A DNA stretch of 64,000 nucleotides from an uncultured Sphingorhabdus sp. (GCA_937873665.1 CALMYW010000460.1:62001-126000), one strand, 5' to 3'. Shown: positions 52,026 to 63,880, numbered from the stretch's first letter. The notes: generated by a model not told the origin, from the sequence alone. Translations and numbers: made by a program.

Positions 52026-52168
52026 GCCTGCAGACGCCATTTTGGCGTCGGAAGGTTGGTATACTCGACCTTGGAGCCGGAGCTATCGGAGTCGGAGCCG
52101 CACAAGCGGCGGAGACGTCCGGAGCGCGAGCGCAGGACAATCCTGTCGGGTGCACCAGCCTGCAGACG
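52007..52168 (+). repeat. 30-nt direct repeat of the tRNA-Arg(CCT) 3' end
   Basis: Bases 52007-52036 (last 19 of the tRNA plus 11 downstream) recur exactly at 52139-52168. The 102 bases between hold only GGAGCCGGAGC/GTCGGAGCCG-type repeats and no gene. The copies differ from attachment sites flanking an island in being so close together. An excised or decayed element, or a small tandem duplication, would look like this. Confidence 0.85.
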
Positions 52169-52182
52169 CTGCATAAAAAGAA

Positions 52183-52210
52183 AGCCCGCCACGGCGGTGC
52201 CGGGCGGGCT
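52183..52210 (-). terminator. rho-independent terminator of lipoprotein gene
   Basis: On the minus strand the stem AGCCCGCC/GGCGGGCT with a 12-base loop is followed by TTCTTTTTA. It starts 21 bases past the lipoprotein stop codon. Confidence 0.78.
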
Positions 52211-52230
52211 CTCTGGGAAATTTTGAAAGC

Positions 52231-52551
52231 TTACTTCGTAGCTTCCTTGGCGGCATCGCCGGCAGCCTTGGCAGCATCGCCTGCCTTTTCGGCGGCATTA
52301 CCGGCTGCTGCAGCGGCGTCCCCGGCAGCATCCTTCATTTCTTCGCCTGCCTTGGCAGCAGCGTCACCAGCGGCATCGGCTGCGCCTTCGGCGGCATCAA
52401 CTGCTTCTTCAGCAGCCGCATCAACAGCTTCACCGGTTGCTTCTACAGCTTCGCCGGTTTCTTCCGCAGCCTGTTCAGCTTCCTGGGTGCCGCAGGCAGC
52501 GAGCGGGGCAAGCAAAATCGCAGCGACCGCTACTTTGGTGAATTTTTTCAT
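52231..52551 (-). CDS. small alanine-rich lipoprotein
   Basis: A 106-residue protein. Signal KKFTKVAVAAILLAPLAAC ends in a lipobox LAAC (C20), so it is a lipoprotein. The rest is almost only Ala, Glu, Asp, Lys, Gly in GDAA/EAA-type repeats (AAGDAAAKAGEEMKDAAGDA), which should form an extended amphipathic helix like LEA or Lpp-type proteins. A strong Shine-Dalgarno GGAGGAAAG precedes ATG 52551, and there is a terminator behind, so it is probably well expressed. Envelope stress or spacing role is inference. Confidence 0.85.
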   Translation of the reverse strand: MKKFTKVAVAAILLAPLAACGTQEAEQAAEETGEAVEATGEAVDAAAEEAVDAAEGAADAAGDAAAKAGEEMKDAAGDAAAAAGNAAEKAGDAAKAAGDAAKEATK

Positions 52552-52604
52552 GCAACTTTCCTCCCCGGATGAATTCCGGAAGGGACAAGCTAATGCAGCA
52601 TGCT

Positions 52605-52640
52605 TTGGCGATGCAAGCAGAATTCGCGCGGCATCGCCAA
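52605..52640. terminator. perfect 10-bp hairpin after cpaF
   Basis: TTGGCGATGC at 52605-52614 pairs with GCATCGCCAA at 52631-52640 around a 16-base loop, 12 bases after the CpaF stop. No T run follows on the minus strand, so termination would have to be of another kind, or it protects the 3' end. Confidence 0.45.
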
Positions 52641-52651
52641 TTTGCTTTATG

Positions 52652-54202
52652 TTACAGGCAGGCTTCCAGATAGGGTTGGTCGAACCCGAACTGACGGGCC
52701 TTTTCCAGCGTATAAGGCCGGACACTGCCCGAAACGAATTCACCGATGATTTTTCCATCGGCGTCCTCATCGCGATACTCGAATTTGAACAGATCCTGCG
52801 TCACGATGACATCGCCTTCCATCCCGATAACTTCGGTGATCTGGGTCGTGCGACGTGAACCATCGCGTAGGCGCTTCACCTGCACAATCAGGTCGACCGA
52901 GTCGGCGATCTGCTTCGAGATTGCTTCCTTCGGGATTTTGATGTCACCCATCAAAATCATATTTTCCATACGACCAAGGCATTCGCGCGGACTGTTCGAG
53001 TGGAGCGTACACATTGAGCCATCGTGACCCGTGTTCATCGCGGCGAGAAGATCGAAACATTCCGCCCCACGAATTTCGCCGAGGATGATGCGGTCAGGGC
53101 GCATACGCAGGGCGTTCTTCACAAGATCACCAATGGTGATCGCACCATCGCCCTCAAGGTTTGGCGGGCGAGTTTCAAGCGGCAGCCAGTGAGGCTGCTG
53201 CAAGCGAAGTTCGGCCGCGTCTTCGATCGTCAACACGCGCTCGCCTGGATCGATCATTTTCGACAGGGCATTGAGCATGGTCGTTTTTCCCGAACCCGTA
53301 CCGCCGGAGATGACGATGTTCATGCGGCAGGCACCAGCAATTTTCAGAACCGTTGCCATATGCTCGCTCATCGAGCCGAAGCCTTTGAGCATGTCGATGG
53401 TGATCGGCTTTTCCGAGAATTTACGAATCGAGATCGCGGTACCACGCAGCGACAATGGCGGTACGATGACGTTAACACGGCTGCCGTCCTTCAAACGGGC
53501 GTCTGCAAGCGGCGTGGTCTGGTCAACGCGGCGGCCAACCTGGTTCACGATTCGCTGGGCAATCTGGAACAGATGTTCTTCATCGCGGAACTGGATACCG
53601 GCAAGTTGCAGCTTACCCTTTTTTTCCACATAGGTCTGGAACGGGCCGTTGACCATGATGTCCGAAATGTCGGGATCGTTCAGCAATTCTTCGAGCGGAC
53701 CGAAGCCGAGCAGTTCGTCGACCAGAACCTTTTCGAGGGCAAATTGCTCGCGACGGTTCAGCGTCAGTTTGAGTTCGGCGAGAACCTCCAGAATGATTGG
53801 CCGAAATTCCTCGGTCAATTCCTCCTTGTTCAGCGTCGCCGCCGCTTCGGGATCAACGCGTTCGAGCAAGCGCGGAAGCACCTGCTCCTTGATCTTGTGC
53901 ACCGATGCCTCAAAACCTTCGCCGCCGGCGGCAGGTTCGTTCGTGCCCGCCGCACGTTCGGCCAAGCGCGACATTGCGTCGCTCATCGGCGTCGACGCGA
54001 CATTCATGTCGAGCGCGTCGATAGGTGGGAATTGCTCGCCGCCCGCAGACGGTACCTGCGGCGCGCCCTGGTCCGGACGATAGGCTGCAGGCGCAGCGGG
54101 AGGGTTGTTCGATGCAGCGCCTGAACCGCCGGACATGGGGCGGGCGACGCCGAACGCAGGTCGACTGTTGTTCAATCCCGGTCGTTTGCCAAATGCGCTC
54201 AC
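52652..54202 (-). CDS. cpaF: Tad secretion ATPase CpaF/TadA
   Basis: Cytosolic ring ATPase that powers assembly of Flp pili. Of 516 residues, an N-terminal region (to about 110) is proline/glycine-rich and poorly conserved. The T2SS/E ATPase domain has VISGGTGSGKTTMLNAL (Walker A), ILGEIRGAECFDLLAAMNTG (Walker B) and MCTLHSNSPRECLGRME. No other tad genes are adjacent, so this may be an orphan copy or the main cluster lies elsewhere. The pilin genes lie about 4 kb away. Confidence 0.95.
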   Translation of the reverse strand: MSAFGKRPGLNNSRPAFGVARPMSGGSGAASNNPPAAPAAYRPDQGAPQVPSAGGEQFPPIDALDMNVASTPMSDAMSRLAERAAGTNEPAAGGEGFEASVHKIKEQVLPRLLERVDPEAAATLNKEELTEEFRPIILEVLAELKLTLNRREQFALEKVLVDELLGFGPLEELLNDPDISDIMVNGPFQTYVEKKGKLQLAGIQFRDEEHLFQIAQRIVNQVGRRVDQTTPLADARLKDGSRVNVIVPPLSLRGTAISIRKFSEKPITIDMLKGFGSMSEHMATVLKIAGACRMNIVISGGTGSGKTTMLNALSKMIDPGERVLTIEDAAELRLQQPHWLPLETRPPNLEGDGAITIGDLVKNALRMRPDRIILGEIRGAECFDLLAAMNTGHDGSMCTLHSNSPRECLGRMENMILMGDIKIPKEAISKQIADSVDLIVQVKRLRDGSRRTTQITEVIGMEGDVIVTQDLFKFEYRDEDADGKIIGEFVSGSVRPYTLEKARQFGFDQPYLEACL

Positions 54203-54398
54203 TGGAACCCCATATGCTGTTGCAAGTCTGTGTTGACCGCGTTGCTATCGTGAAATGGTGAATAAATGGGTAATGACAGCCAACTGGCCATGCGAAGACG
54301 ACTGAACTTGCTGCTTGAAGGAAAGCTACCGACCGCTAAGGCCTAGCCAATTGCGGCATTTAATTTTGCCGTTTCAAGCAGCGGTTTCAGGGTATCAG

Positions 54399-55292
54399 AT
54401 GCGTCATTCTTCCGGATTCACACTCGCACTTGCGGGCTTTGCCCTGCTGACTTGTGGCGACGCCATCATCAAGTCGATGGCTGGATTATGGCCAGCCACT
54501 GCGATAGCAGCCCTGCGCTTTTCCATCGCCGTTCCGCTGCTGGCCAGCTTTGTTGTGGCTTCGCAGGGCAGGGCGGCTCTCCGGGTAGGTAAGCCCCTGA
54601 TCCAGCTGGGTCGGGGCATCTCGATTGCGGCATCATCATGCTTGTTCTTCTTCAGCCTTTTTCTGCTGCCACTGGCCGAGGCGACGGCGATCGTGTTCGC
54701 CAGCCCTATCATTACTGCGCTGCTATCCGCCCTTTTTCTCCGCGAACATATGCGCCCGATTGCATGGGCGGCGACATTCCTCGCATTGACCGGTGTTGCG
54801 ATGGTCCTGCGGCCCAACCTGGCTGAATTGGGCATAGTGGCGTTCTTGCCATTGGTTGCGGCATTTTTCTTCGCGACAATGATGATCCTGAACCGGTTGG
54901 CGGCGGGGTCGGGATCTCCCATGGCGCTTCAATGGGCGCTCGCAACCGTTGCCGCGCCGATATTGCTGATAGTTGCCTTTGCGGGGAATATATCGGGCGT
55001 GGAGCAATTGAGCGTCGGTTGGCCGCATTGGTCGGTCGTCATGCGTTGCGCCATTGTTGCTATCACTGCCAGCACTGCGCATTGGTTGATCTATCTAGGA
55101 ACAACTCGGGGAACCGCTGCAGACGCAGCGCAGGCGGTTTACATCCAGTTGCCGGTCGCCCTTTTGATCGATGCCTTGCTGTTCAGACATTTCCCGGATG
55201 CGCTTGCGCTGGGTGGCTCATTGCTGATCATTTGCGCGGGCTTGATTATGTGGCAAAATCAACGGCGGATGTCAGGAGCTGCGACAAAATGA
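54399..55292 (+). CDS. EamA/DMT-family transporter
   Basis: A 297-residue integral membrane protein with about ten hydrophobic spans in two EamA repeats, e.g. FALLTCGDAIIKSMAGLWPA and ATAIVFASPIITALLSALFL in the first half and TASTAHWLIYLGTTRGTAAD in the second. Drug/metabolite transporters of this type export amino acids, nucleosides or other small molecules; substrate cannot be predicted. ATG 54399 is chosen over a longer polar leader. Its stop overlaps the next gene as ATGA. Confidence 0.88.
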   Translation: MRHSSGFTLALAGFALLTCGDAIIKSMAGLWPATAIAALRFSIAVPLLASFVVASQGRAALRVGKPLIQLGRGISIAASSCLFFFSLFLLPLAEATAIVFASPIITALLSALFLREHMRPIAWAATFLALTGVAMVLRPNLAELGIVAFLPLVAAFFFATMMILNRLAAGSGSPMALQWALATVAAPILLIVAFAGNISGVEQLSVGWPHWSVVMRCAIVAITASTAHWLIYLGTTRGTAADAAQAVYIQLPVALLIDALLFRHFPDALALGGSLLIICAGLIMWQNQRRMSGAATK

Positions 55293-55744
55293 AGATCATG
55301 CTGGGCATTGTTTTGGCCTTATCGCCCGTGGCAGTTTTCGCCGAACCGTCGGTTCAGGACATGCCTGGCTGGATGACCGGAGCCTGGGAAAAAATCGACG
55401 GCGCAAAATGGGCCGACGAATTCTGGACCCCGCCCCGCGGAGGCATCATGATTGGGTCCAGTCGTTCGGGTAATGGTAATCAGCTCGGTTTTTGGGAGCA
55501 TATGCGCATCATGCGCGAATCCGATGGGCAATTGGCTTTCTGGGCCATTGCGGCCGATCAGAAACCAGTGCGGTTCGCTGCGGTGAAGTCTGCAGCGAGC
55601 GAAATTGTCTTTGAAAATGCGCAGCACGACTATCCACAACGCATCCGCTATTGGCGCAACGCGAAAGCATTGATGGCAGAAATTTCGCTGCTAGATGGCA
55701 GCAGGGTTGTGAAGTTTAGCTTTGACCCAATGGGCGGCAGCTAA
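55289..55744 (+). CDS. DUF6265-like secreted protein
   Basis: A 151-residue exported protein with signal peptide MKIMLGIVLALSPVAVFA. The domain opens VQDMPGWMTGAWEKIDG and continues EFWTPPRGGIMIGSSRS and VFENAQHDYPQRIRYWR. These features fit DUF6265, a beta-barrel-like domain of unknown role. It is translationally coupled to the EamA transporter and converges on atpC with a 21-base gap, where I see no terminator. Confidence 0.85.
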   Translation: MKIMLGIVLALSPVAVFAEPSVQDMPGWMTGAWEKIDGAKWADEFWTPPRGGIMIGSSRSGNGNQLGFWEHMRIMRESDGQLAFWAIAADQKPVRFAAVKSAASEIVFENAQHDYPQRIRYWRNAKALMAEISLLDGSRVVKFSFDPMGGS

Positions 55745-55765
55745 AAGGCTTCCTGAAAAATTGGC

Positions 55766-56023
55766 TTAACCCAGCTTTTCAGCCAAAATCGTCAGGCCGT
55801 TTTCGTTGACCTCTGCCACGCCACCATCAAGTGCGATGGTTTCGGGCGCGGAACCCTGGCTCTTGTAGATCGCTACCTCGCCTGCGCGCAGCGTCGAGAC
55901 CATTGGGCTATGCCCTTCAAGCACGCCGAAATCGCCCTCTGTACCGGGGACGGTGACCATATAGACCTCTTCCGAGCGGACGAGGCGTTCCGGGGTGACG
56001 AGTTCGAAGTGGAGTGGCATCAT
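55766..56023 (-). CDS. atpC: ATP synthase F1 epsilon subunit
   Basis: An 85-residue epsilon subunit with the N-terminal beta-sandwich ([40 protein letters not shown]). The C-terminal helical hairpin that can brake the enzyme is missing, which is the normal short form in this group. ATG 56023 begins directly at the stop of the upstream gene of unknown function (zero-base gap). It is the last gene of the atp operon. Confidence 0.93.
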   Translation of the reverse strand: MMPLHFELVTPERLVRSEEVYMVTVPGTEGDFGVLEGHSPMVSTLRAGEVAIYKSQGSAPETIALDGGVAEVNENGLTILAEKLG

Positions 56024-56587
56024 TCAATCCTTGGTGAAACCGACCGTAGCAATGACTATTGGCATACCTTTTTCACCTGGAGGCGATGCTGCGATCGAAA
56101 CGCGAAAATTTGCGCTGTCTATGGTCTTTGACTTGAAAACTTCCACGATAATCGGGCCTTGGGGACCACTGCTCAATGGATCGAACTCAAACTCAAAGTT
56201 AGAACTGCTAATTTCATTTTTTGCTGCTTTCACGAGACTTGCCAAGTGAGGGCCAAAGGAAGTCACAATACATTGATTGCTCTTAGGATACTGCATCGCA
56301 GTGAATTTTTGGTCTCCGTCAGCAGCCATAAAGACAACTGGTTTTCCTTTGACGGGGTGTTGCAAGCGCAGCTCCTGATCAGGCGTAGCTCGTCTGAAAC
56401 CGGATGCATGAAGACCGACATTTCCCTCTAACTGGGAAACACCGAGCGCCACTGCAGAGCACTCCTTAAATACGGTATCTACAAACAGTGCAGATGCCGA
56501 TTGTGCATCAGCGAAGACTGGTGTCGAGAATACCAACACTGAAATCAGACATAGCAGCTTGACCAAGGTTTTAGGCGGTCGCAACAT
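56024..56587 (-). CDS. secreted protein of unknown function inserted in atp operon
   Basis: A 187-residue protein with a signal peptide (KLLCLISVLVFSTPVFADAQ) and two cysteines. The body has FVDTVFKECSAVALGVSQLE and MAADGDQKFTAMQYPKSNQC. It lies between atpD (10-base gap) and atpC (none), where no gene is expected. Its codons are visibly richer in A/T than the neighbouring atp genes. I recognise no family. It is either an acquired gene kept in the operon or a lineage-specific addition. Confidence 0.72.
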   Translation of the reverse strand: MLRPPKTLVKLLCLISVLVFSTPVFADAQSASALFVDTVFKECSAVALGVSQLEGNVGLHASGFRRATPDQELRLQHPVKGKPVVFMAADGDQKFTAMQYPKSNQCIVTSFGPHLASLVKAAKNEISSSNFEFEFDPLSSGPQGPIIVEVFKSKTIDSANFRVSIAASPPGEKGMPIVIATVGFTKD

Positions 56588-56597
56588 CTATAGTTAC

Positions 56598-58214
<1,617 letters not shown>

Positions 58215-59093
58215 TTAGAGCGCTTCGGCGCCCGAAATGATTTCAACGAGTTCGGTGGTGATCGCAGCCTGGCGGGTGCGGTTATACTGGATGGTCAGCT
58301 TGTTGATCATGTCGCCCGCGTTGCGCGTGGCGTTGTCCATCGCGGTCATTTTCGAACCCTGTTCCGACGCCGCATTTTCGCGCTGGGCGCGCAGCAGCTG
58401 CACGGCAACATTGCGCGGCAGCAGATCGGCGAGGAGTTCTTCCTCATCGGGTTCATATTCGACCGAGGCCGATGCACCGGCAGGCGCGTTGTCGTTCGAC
58501 AAGGCAACCGGCATCAACTGCAATTCGGTCGGCTCCTGCGTCAGGACGCTGACAAATTTGTTGAAGAACAGGTGCGCGACATCGAATTCACCGGCTTCAA
58601 AGCGTGCGATCAGATCGTCCGACCAGCTTTTGACGGCGTCATATCCGAGCTTGCCCAGATCGCCGGGCTCAACGCTTTCGACAATGTCGTTGCGATAGAA
58701 ACGGACAAGCCCGTCCTTCGCCTTCTTGCCGATGGTGTAGAATTTGACGGTCTTGCCCTGACCTTTCAACTCGTCAGCGCGCTTGCGGGCGAGGCGGACG
58801 ATGTTGGTGTTGAACGCACCAGCCAGCCCCTTGTCGCTGGTGGCGACTACGAACAGGTGGACATCGTCCTTGCCCGTTCCGGCAAGAAGCTTGGGCGACT
58901 GCGGGCCGACGGTGACCTTGGACGCGATGGACGACACCACCTTCTCCAGCCGCTCGGCATAAGGGCGCGAGGCTTCAGCAGCCTCTTGCGCGCGCTTCAG
59001 CTTCGCGGCAGCGACCATCTTCATCGCCTTGGTGATCTTCTGGGTCGATTTGACCGAGTTGATCCGTATTTTGAGGGCTTTTAACGATGCCAT
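58215..59093 (-). CDS. atpG: ATP synthase F1 gamma subunit
   Basis: The rotor shaft, 292 residues. N-terminus MASLKALKIRINSVKSTQKI with TKAMKMVAAAKLKRAQEAAE is diagnostic. The C-terminus has MTAMDNATRNAGDMINKLTI and ITTELVEIISGAEAL. It lies 27 bases upstream of atpD and 119 bases after atpA; the longer gap to atpA is filled by two inverted palindromes. Confidence 0.96.
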   Translation of the reverse strand: MASLKALKIRINSVKSTQKITKAMKMVAAAKLKRAQEAAEASRPYAERLEKVVSSIASKVTVGPQSPKLLAGTGKDDVHLFVVATSDKGLAGAFNTNIVRLARKRADELKGQGKTVKFYTIGKKAKDGLVRFYRNDIVESVEPGDLGKLGYDAVKSWSDDLIARFEAGEFDVAHLFFNKFVSVLTQEPTELQLMPVALSNDNAPAGASASVEYEPDEEELLADLLPRNVAVQLLRAQRENAASEQGSKMTAMDNATRNAGDMINKLTIQYNRTRQAAITTELVEIISGAEAL

Positions 59094-59109
59094 CTCAATT
59101 CCCTTTTTT

Positions 59110-59197
59110 CGTCATTCCCGCGAAGGCGGGAATCCATCACCTGAGCTGTAAATTTCCATCTTGGGTGATGGACCCCCGCCTGCGCGGGGGTGACGAG
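59110..59197. repeat. inverted pair of REP-like palindromes between atpA and atpG
   Basis: Left unit 59110-59141 contains CGTCATTCCCGCGAAGGCGG and ends ATCCATCACC. The right unit, 59164-59197, is the same element inverted, with stem changes that keep pairing (CCCCCGC/GCGGGGG). 22 bases separate them. They fill the only long gap in the atp operon and could tune transcript stability between atpA and atpG. Confidence 0.85.
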
Positions 59198-59212
59198 TGT
59201 GTGGTTTAATCC

Positions 59213-60745
<1,533 letters not shown>

Positions 60746-61312
60746 TTAGCCTTTCATCGCTTGCGCGAGGGAGTTCAAACGGGTTTTGATCGAATTGTCG
60801 ATCAGGGTGCTTCCGATCTTGACGGTCAGGCCACCAAGGATCGTGGGATCGATTTTGGCGCTGATCGCGACATCGCGACCGACGCGCTCTTTCAGCTTTG
60901 CCGAGAGGGACTTCATCTGTGCAGCCGACAAAGCATGCGCGCTGGTCACTTCTGCAGTGATTTCGCCGCGATGTGCCGAAGCGAGCGCAGCGAATGCGCG
61001 AGCGACGCCAGCGGTTTCAGCAAGACGACGATTCTCTGCGAGCACGCCAAGCGTCTTTGCGGTCAGCGCATCGAGCTTCAAAGCATTGGCAATCGCCGCA
61101 ACAGCCTTTTTGGCGGCATCGCGCGAGATCGAAGCATTGGTCGTGAGCGAGGCAAAATCGCTCGATTCGCTCAGCGCTTTCTGCACCTTTGCAAGGCTGG
61201 CTTCGACTGCGTCGATTGCCTTTGCCTCGCGCGCCAGTTCGAACAAAGCGGTAGCGTACCGCCCTGCAAGGCTGGCTTGCACATTAGCCTGATTGCCGCC
61301 GGAGTTATCCAC
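60746..61312 (-). CDS. atpH: ATP synthase F1 delta subunit
   Basis: The stator subunit that joins F1 to the b subunits, 188 residues. SLAGRYATALFELAREAKAI is the usual N-terminal signature and VKIGSTLIDNSIKTRLNSLA the C-terminal one. GTG 61312 (reading MDNSGGNQANVQASLAGRYA) is chosen; longer frames add an odd leader. First gene of the operon in this window, so the promoter should be in 61313-61469. The F0 genes are not here. Confidence 0.92.
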   Translation of the reverse strand: MDNSGGNQANVQASLAGRYATALFELAREAKAIDAVEASLAKVQKALSESSDFASLTTNASISRDAAKKAVAAIANALKLDALTAKTLGVLAENRRLAETAGVARAFAALASAHRGEITAEVTSAHALSAAQMKSLSAKLKERVGRDVAISAKIDPTILGGLTVKIGSTLIDNSIKTRLNSLAQAMKG

Positions 61313-61469
61313 GCGTTTTAGTGTCCCTGTACAGACTGGAATATATGTCGCGACTGAAGCGCGAGGGAATCGTTCCCTCACAAAGTCGAGGGGCCGGTAG
61401 CAGGGGATTTGCTGCGATGCAAGATAGGGATTGGGGTTGATTTAGATGTAGCTCTAACCACAGGCAACT

Positions 61470-61577
61470 CGTCATCCCCGCGAAGGCGGGGATCCATCAC
61501 CAGAGCTTTCCTTTTCAGCGACGGTTGCGTTATGCCTTTGCCTCAGGAGATGGATTCCCGCCTTCGCGGGAATGACG
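61470..61577. repeat. inverted pair of REP-like palindromes upstream of hydrolase
   Basis: Left unit 61470-61501 (CGTCATCCCCGCGAAGGCGG, ending ATCCATCACC). The right unit 61549-61577 is its inverse (GATGGATTCCCGCCTTCGCG then GGAATGACG). 47 bases lie between. They occupy the region between divergent atpH and the hydrolase, ending 20 bases before the hydrolase ATG. Confidence 0.85.
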
Positions 61578-61597
61578 AAGTGACGGGAGGGCTGCCA

Positions 61598-62275
61598 ATG
61601 GGCCAAATGATCAAAATGAAAATGTCCGATGGCGCAGAAATCGCCGTCTATCATGCAGCACCCGAAGGCGAACGGCGCGGCGGGCTGGTTTTGATCCAGG
61701 AGATTTTCGGCGTCACCGACCATATTCGCGACTTGTGCGATGAATATGCAGTCGATGGCTATGAAGTCCTGTCCCCAGCACTGTTCGATCGCGAACATCC
61801 CGGTTTTGAATGCGATTATACCGGCCCCGAATTTGAGCGCGCGGTGGAACTGGCGCGCAAACTGCACCCGTTTGATCAGTCGCTGGCTGATGCCCAGACC
61901 TGCATTGATGCCTTAAAAGACAAAGGCCCCGTATTCATCACCGGTTATTGCTATGGCGGTTCGGTCGCGTGGCGGATGGCGCAGATCAGCCCGGATCTGG
62001 CCGCAGCCTCTTCTTATTATGGCAGCATGGTTCCAACCATCTTTGCCAATGAGGCTCCGCGTTGCGCAACCATCGCCCACTTCGGCCGCTTTGACCAAGG
62101 CATCCCGATGGAGGGCGTCGAGGCCTTGATCGAAAAGGCGCACCCGACCGCGCAGATATTTGTCTATGATGCCAACCACGGCTTCAACAGCGATCGCCGC
62201 AAGGATTATCACGAGCCCAGTTCAGAACTGGCGCGGGAGCGGACACTGGCTCTTTTCAAGGCGTGCGGCGGCTGA
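61598..62275 (+). CDS. dienelactone hydrolase-family protein
   Basis: A 225-residue alpha/beta hydrolase. The nucleophile loop GYCYGGSVAWRMA has Cys as nucleophile, typical of dienelactone hydrolase. The catalytic His is in YDANHGFNSDRRKDYH and an Asp lies in HFGRFDQGIPM. N-terminal LVLIQEIFGVTDHIRDLCDE is conserved. It opens lactone rings such as dienelactone, although many members have other substrates. ATG 61598 follows GGGAGG; longer frames would read through the palindromes. Confidence 0.92.
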   Translation: MGQMIKMKMSDGAEIAVYHAAPEGERRGGLVLIQEIFGVTDHIRDLCDEYAVDGYEVLSPALFDREHPGFECDYTGPEFERAVELARKLHPFDQSLADAQTCIDALKDKGPVFITGYCYGGSVAWRMAQISPDLAAASSYYGSMVPTIFANEAPRCATIAHFGRFDQGIPMEGVEALIEKAHPTAQIFVYDANHGFNSDRRKDYHEPSSELARERTLALFKACGG

Positions 62276-62357
62276 AACTTTGAAAGCAAGAATCGGGACG
62301 CAGGTGGTTTCCGAGGCGGTTAGATGCGAAATCCACATCAACGATGAGGATGAAGCC

Positions 62358-62825
62358 ATGACCTACAAGATTACCGGATTGCTTCCCGCTGCCCATGCCC
62401 ATTTGTTCGCGATGAGCGATACCCAACTGGCTGCAGTCAATGCCCGCCGCGTCACCGCAACCGCCAGCAAGGGGTTTCCCTGTCGCGTTTCGTTGGAGGA
62501 TGCGTCGGAAGGCGAAAGCCTGATCCTGTTTAACCATGTCAGCCATGATGTCGCGACACCCTATCGTTCTGCCTATGCGGTCTATGTTCGTGAAACGGCG
62601 CAGCAACCGGCTGAATATATCGATCAAACGCCGCCAGTGTTCGAGGGCCGTCCGATCGCGTTGCGCGGCTTCGATGCCGAAGGAAATCTGCGTGAAGCAG
62701 CCTTGGCGTTACCCGGGCAGGCGGATGCGCGTATCCGCGAACTTTTCGCGGGTGAGGAGATCGCCTATATCCATGCCCATAACGCCGCGCATGGATGCTT
62801 TTCGGCAGCGATAGAACGGACCTGA
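62358..62825 (+). CDS. DUF1203 protein
   Basis: A 155-residue protein of the DUF1203 family. It begins MTYKITGLLPAAHAHLFAMS, and CRVSLEDASEGESLILFNHV and AYAVYVRE are conserved. The C-terminus IAYIHAHNAAHGCFSAAIER ends as in the family. Function unknown; members are small cytosolic proteins. ATG 62358 follows GATGAGGATGAAG. One base separates it from ada, so the two are probably co-transcribed. Confidence 0.88.
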   Translation: MTYKITGLLPAAHAHLFAMSDTQLAAVNARRVTATASKGFPCRVSLEDASEGESLILFNHVSHDVATPYRSAYAVYVRETAQQPAEYIDQTPPVFEGRPIALRGFDAEGNLREAALALPGQADARIRELFAGEEIAYIHAHNAAHGCFSAAIERT

Positions 62826-62826
62826 G

Positions 62827-63870
62827 ATGATAGACGCCGATACCGCCTGGGCCGCCGTTCTGCGCCGCGACCGCAGCTTTGACGGACGCTTCGTCACCGG
62901 TGTGCTGACAACTGGAATTTATTGCCGTCCCAGTTGTGCTGCGCGGCATCCCGCGCGCAGCAATGTGCGCTTCTTCTCAGATGGCGCAGCGGCACGGGCT
63001 TCCGGACTGCGGGCTTGTAAGCGATGTGTTCCCGACGATGTCGCGCGCGATGAAGCGGCGATGGCAAAGGCCCTGCATCTGTTGCGGGCCCAAGAGCCGC
63101 CGTCGCTCGACGAATTGGCAGAGGCGGTCGGCTATGCGCCGCACCATTTCCACCGCCTGTTCAAGCGGGCAACCGGGGTAACGCCTGCCGCCTTCGCCCG
63201 GGCCGAGCGCGCCAAGCGGGCCACTTACGCGCTGGCGAGTGAGGAGCGGGTGACTGATGCGATTTACGAAGCAGGCTATTCGGGGCCGAGCCGATTTTAT
63301 GAAGACACCAAAGGACGTTTGGGGATGACGCCGAGTGCCTGGAAAAATGGCGGAGCAGGGGCGGTCATCCGTTGGGCTGTGGTATCGACATCGCTCGGGC
63401 AAATGCTGGTTGCGGCAACTGAAAAGGGTATCTGCCGCCTGTCATTTGACGAAGGTGGAGAGGCTTTGGCGGATCGCTTTCCAAAAGCGGAAATTCTGCC
63501 CGCAGATGCAACGACACAGTCGCTGATTGAAGGAGCGGTCCAAGCGGTCGAAAACCCGTCGCGCATGCCCGATCTGCCGCTCGATGTCGCAGGCACTGCG
63601 TTTCAGGAAGCGGTGTGGCAGGAATTACGCCGTATCCCGGTTGGCGAAACCCGCACTTATGCCGATATCGCGAATGCAGTCGGCAAACCAAAAGCGGTGC
63701 GCGCGGCTGGTTCGGCCAATGGCGCCAACAATGTTGCGGTGCTGATTCCCTGCCACCGCGTTGTCCGCACCGATGGCAGCCTAGGCGGCTATGCCTATGG
63801 GCTGGAGCGCAAGGCAAAGCTGCTCGAACGCGAAGGCGCGGCTGACTCGCCGCAAATTCCCATGCTATAA
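62827..63870 (+). CDS. ada: Ada: methylphosphotriester/O6-methylguanine repair regulator
   Basis: A 347-residue three-part protein. Ada zinc domain with C33, C37, C64 and C67 (YCRPSC, ACKRC); C33 takes methyl from phosphotriesters. An AraC-type helix-turn-helix (about 80-165, SLDELAEAVGYAPHHFHRLF) activates the adaptive response. The methyltransferase domain has VLIPCHRVVR with acceptor C309. It repairs O6-methylguanine and, once methylated, activates its own gene. A hairpin terminator follows. The neighbour alkB is not in the window. Confidence 0.95.
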   Translation: MIDADTAWAAVLRRDRSFDGRFVTGVLTTGIYCRPSCAARHPARSNVRFFSDGAAARASGLRACKRCVPDDVARDEAAMAKALHLLRAQEPPSLDELAEAVGYAPHHFHRLFKRATGVTPAAFARAERAKRATYALASEERVTDAIYEAGYSGPSRFYEDTKGRLGMTPSAWKNGGAGAVIRWAVVSTSLGQMLVAATEKGICRLSFDEGGEALADRFPKAEILPADATTQSLIEGAVQAVENPSRMPDLPLDVAGTAFQEAVWQELRRIPVGETRTYADIANAVGKPKAVRAAGSANGANNVAVLIPCHRVVRTDGSLGGYAYGLERKAKLLEREGAADSPQIPML

Positions 63871-63880
63871 CTTCCGCTAT

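Noticed and set aside
51785..52192. Minus-strand open frame with GAPDRIRTCG and NLMLYPAELR peptides
   Set aside because: It is the antisense translation of tRNA-Arg(CCT) and its duplicated end; this peptide is a well-known false protein over tRNA genes.
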